A stretch of DNA of 5,922 nucleotides. It comes from Thermoproteota archaeon (GTDB taxonomy: Archaea; Thermoproteota; Thermoprotei; Thermoproteales; Thermocladiaceae). The stretch lies in contig JAADDN010000046.1 of the NCBI GenBank assembly GCA_013153895.1, forward strand, positions 1 to 5,922, in the 5' to 3' direction. The notes under the pieces were generated by a model. The model had not been told where the DNA came from. It saw only the letters and a program-made list of their open reading frames with translations, and did not search any database. This document shows positions 4,740 to 5,922 of the stretch, in pieces (position 1 is the stretch's first letter; every line of letters begins with the position of its first letter). A program made the translations under genes and the position numbers.

Positions 4740-5843
4740 TCAGAGAACAGCCTCGAAGTGTGATCTTATCAGTGCTTTAGATACTCCCTCTATGAAGCAT
4801 CTCACTATTGTTGCAACAAGCTCAGCTTCAAGATCCTTAACGTGAGCTACAGCTAATGCAGCTCCTGGAGATGCTGGACTATACTTAGTTACTATGCTTG
4901 TTGCAAGTGATTGAGCAGCCTTGAACTCTGCTATAGAGAGCTTCTGAACTATAGTCTCAAGTTCACCACCCTTAGCCAATACTGTCAATATAGCTATCAG
5001 TGGGTTAGATGATAGTTCTTCTAGGACTCTAACGATAGGTTCACTGTAATATCTTGTGAAGTTTGCACCTACTATTCCAAATGGTACTACGAACCCCTGA
5101 ACTAGGTCTAGTGGTAGGTTCCAGAGTCTTGCTCTGAGAAGTAGACTTATGTTATAGAAGTCTACTAGTGACTTGACAACGTCCATAGCACTATTATCTC
5201 TCATGAGTTTTGATGTCGTGATTGTGTATAGTCTGCTGAGATATACGCTGTCTAGTACAGTATCTATTATACATAGAGCTAGCTGTGGTCTAGCCTTGAT
5301 TAGCTTTATCATGTTCTCGAATGCTTCTGCAGCAGGATGGTAAAGCTCTTTCAATTTTGCTCCTAGATCTTCAAGATCTCTTGCACCAAGTATGTACGTT
5401 AGTACGTGTCTTCTACCCATGACCTCTGCTATATACGTGTTTACTAGCCTCTCCATGTCCTTCCTATCCTTACCCTCATGTAGACACTTTGCAACAACCT
5501 TTATGTTCTCAATCTCGAACTTGAGCAAGTATACTGAGAGTAAGTACCTGGCCTGTGGTGGACTACCAAGAGCAAGCTGAACTAGATCCTGTATTACCGC
5601 TGTCTTGAACTCTCTAGTTATCTCTTCTGGAGAGGTTATCTTTTCTATACGTTCAATAACGGTCTTGTACCCTGTGTCTCTTAATGCATTAATGACATCG
5701 TCTAGAGATTCTGCATATATTATAGCTCTAAGCTTCTCCTTGGTTAGAAGTCTAGATCTGACACCACGTACTCTAGGTCCTAGTGATCCCATCATCGTGA
5801 GGTAGTAGCCATGTGTGCCTCCACTACTTAATCCAATTCCCAC
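4740..5843 (-). CDS. atpC: A/V-type ATP synthase subunit C (vATP-synt_AC39 family)
   Basis: Subunit C (equivalent to eukaryotic V-ATPase subunit d) links the central stalk to the membrane ring of the archaeal ATP synthase, on the cytoplasmic face. At 367 residues it is close to family length. Landmarks are the N-terminal RVRGVRSRLL (24-33; family pattern like 'YANARVRAMKSRLL'), the conserved LLKFEIENIKVVAK segment (106-119), NISLLLRARLWNL (231-243), and the C-terminal helices with SPASPGAALAVAHVKDLEAE (322-341). The protein is alpha-helical, soluble, without catalytic residues, as expected. The start is GTG: an in-frame TAG lies four codons upstream and the nearby ATG at 5847 is out of frame. 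The GTG is 24-25 bp from a TATA-like box, but M17 or M18 are possible shorter starts closer to where homology begins. No other ATP synthase subunit is in the window, so the rest are further upstream or elsewhere. Confidence 0.93.
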   Translation of the reverse strand: MGIGLSSGGTHGYYLTMMGSLGPRVRGVRSRLLTKEKLRAIIYAESLDDVINALRDTGYKTVIERIEKITSPEEITREFKTAVIQDLVQLALGSPPQARYLLSVYLLKFEIENIKVVAKCLHEGKDRKDMERLVNTYIAEVMGRRHVLTYILGARDLEDLGAKLKELYHPAAEAFENMIKLIKARPQLALCIIDTVLDSVYLSRLYTITTSKLMRDNSAMDVVKSLVDFYNISLLLRARLWNLPLDLVQGFVVPFGIVGANFTRYYSEPIVRVLEELSSNPLIAILTVLAKGGELETIVQKLSIAEFKAAQSLATSIVTKYSPASPGAALAVAHVKDLEAELVATIVRCFIEGVSKALIRSHFEAVL

Positions 5844-5863
5844 GCATCTAGTCTACGTTAGAA

Positions 5864-5878
5864 GTTTTATAGTATTAT
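5864..5878 (-). promoter_or_regulatory. TATA-like promoter of atpC
   Basis: On the minus strand TATAAAAC (5871-5864) preceded by AATAC is centred about 24-25 bp from the GTG start, consistent with transcription beginning at or next to the start codon. There is no SD sequence before the GTG. This suggests atpC opens its own transcript. Confidence 0.5.
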
Positions 5879-5880
5879 GT

Positions 5881-5922
5881 CCTCAGCGTCGTGGGTCTTC
5901 CTCACCTATCGGGGGCGCGGAG
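5881..5922. other. GC-rich edge segment, partial unknown feature
   Basis: 29 of these 42 bases are G or C, far above the rest of the window, and the feature runs off the edge. Three readings are possible. A structured RNA is favoured by GC-richness: on the minus strand GTGAGGA (one mismatch to a C box), then 12 nt, then CTGA at 5886-5883, like half of a C/D sRNA. The end of a minus-strand CDS is possible: one frame stays open and ends EEDPRR before TGA at 5885-5883. The start of a plus-strand CDS from ATG 5877 is also open to the edge. No tRNA landmarks were found. None of these can be chosen from 42 bases. Confidence 0.3.

Noticed and set aside
5877..5922. Possible plus-strand gene starting at ATG 5877 and running off the edge
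   Set aside because: Only 15 codons are visible, and the nearest TATA-like bases are about 10 bp from the ATG, too close for an archaeal promoter.

Overview
The window reads as a moderately AT-rich archaeal chromosome segment, most likely from a thermophilic member of the Thermoproteota (crenarchaeal type). The evidence is a short archaeal-type triosephosphate isomerase, an A/V-type ATP synthase subunit C, TATA-like boxes about 25-33 bp before start codons with no useful Shine-Dalgarno sites (leaderless or near-leaderless transcripts), heavy use of AGA/AGG and ATA codons, and at least one C/D box guide sRNA. No species is claimed. There is no sign of an insertion sequence, CRISPR array, phage or plasmid gene.

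Layout from left to right. 87-1772 (+) is a 561-residue [2Fe-2S] plus ASKHA-ATPase protein of the RACo/DUF4445 family (reductive activators of corrinoid proteins). Its UGA stop codon lies inside the C box of a well-formed C/D box sRNA (about 1766-1820, +). A weaker second C/D-like element faces it on the minus strand (about 1825-1886), and a UUCG hairpin lies between their D boxes. Next is a minus-strand pair of unrecognised genes: 2137-3135, a 332-residue helical basic protein with a C-terminal four-cysteine cluster, overlapping by 34 nt the start of 1895-2170, a 91-residue charged protein. A 93-bp divergent promoter region separates these from a 155-residue unrecognised protein (3229-3696, +), followed by a 75-residue zinc-ribbon protein (3772-3999, +) with its own promoter. 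The zinc-ribbon gene converges on tpiA (4000-4683, -) with no intervening base. Upstream of tpiA is atpC (4740-5843, -; GTG start), and the window ends in a 42-bp GC-rich stretch of uncertain identity.

How the parts relate: tpiA (glycolysis/gluconeogenesis) and atpC (ion-driven ATP synthesis) are core energy metabolism, and each has its own TATA-like element. The RACo-like protein implies a corrinoid-dependent methyl-transfer step somewhere in the organism, but no corrinoid protein or methyltransferase is in this window. The C/D box sRNAs would guide 2'-O-methylation of rRNA or tRNA. The most unusual spot is the 122-bp gap at 1773-1894, where two convergent protein genes run directly into guide-RNA-like elements. 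No clearly new defence or mobile system was found; the best leads are that sRNA junction, the stranded RACo homologue with its internal codon shift, and the Cys-cluster protein with its overlapping partner.
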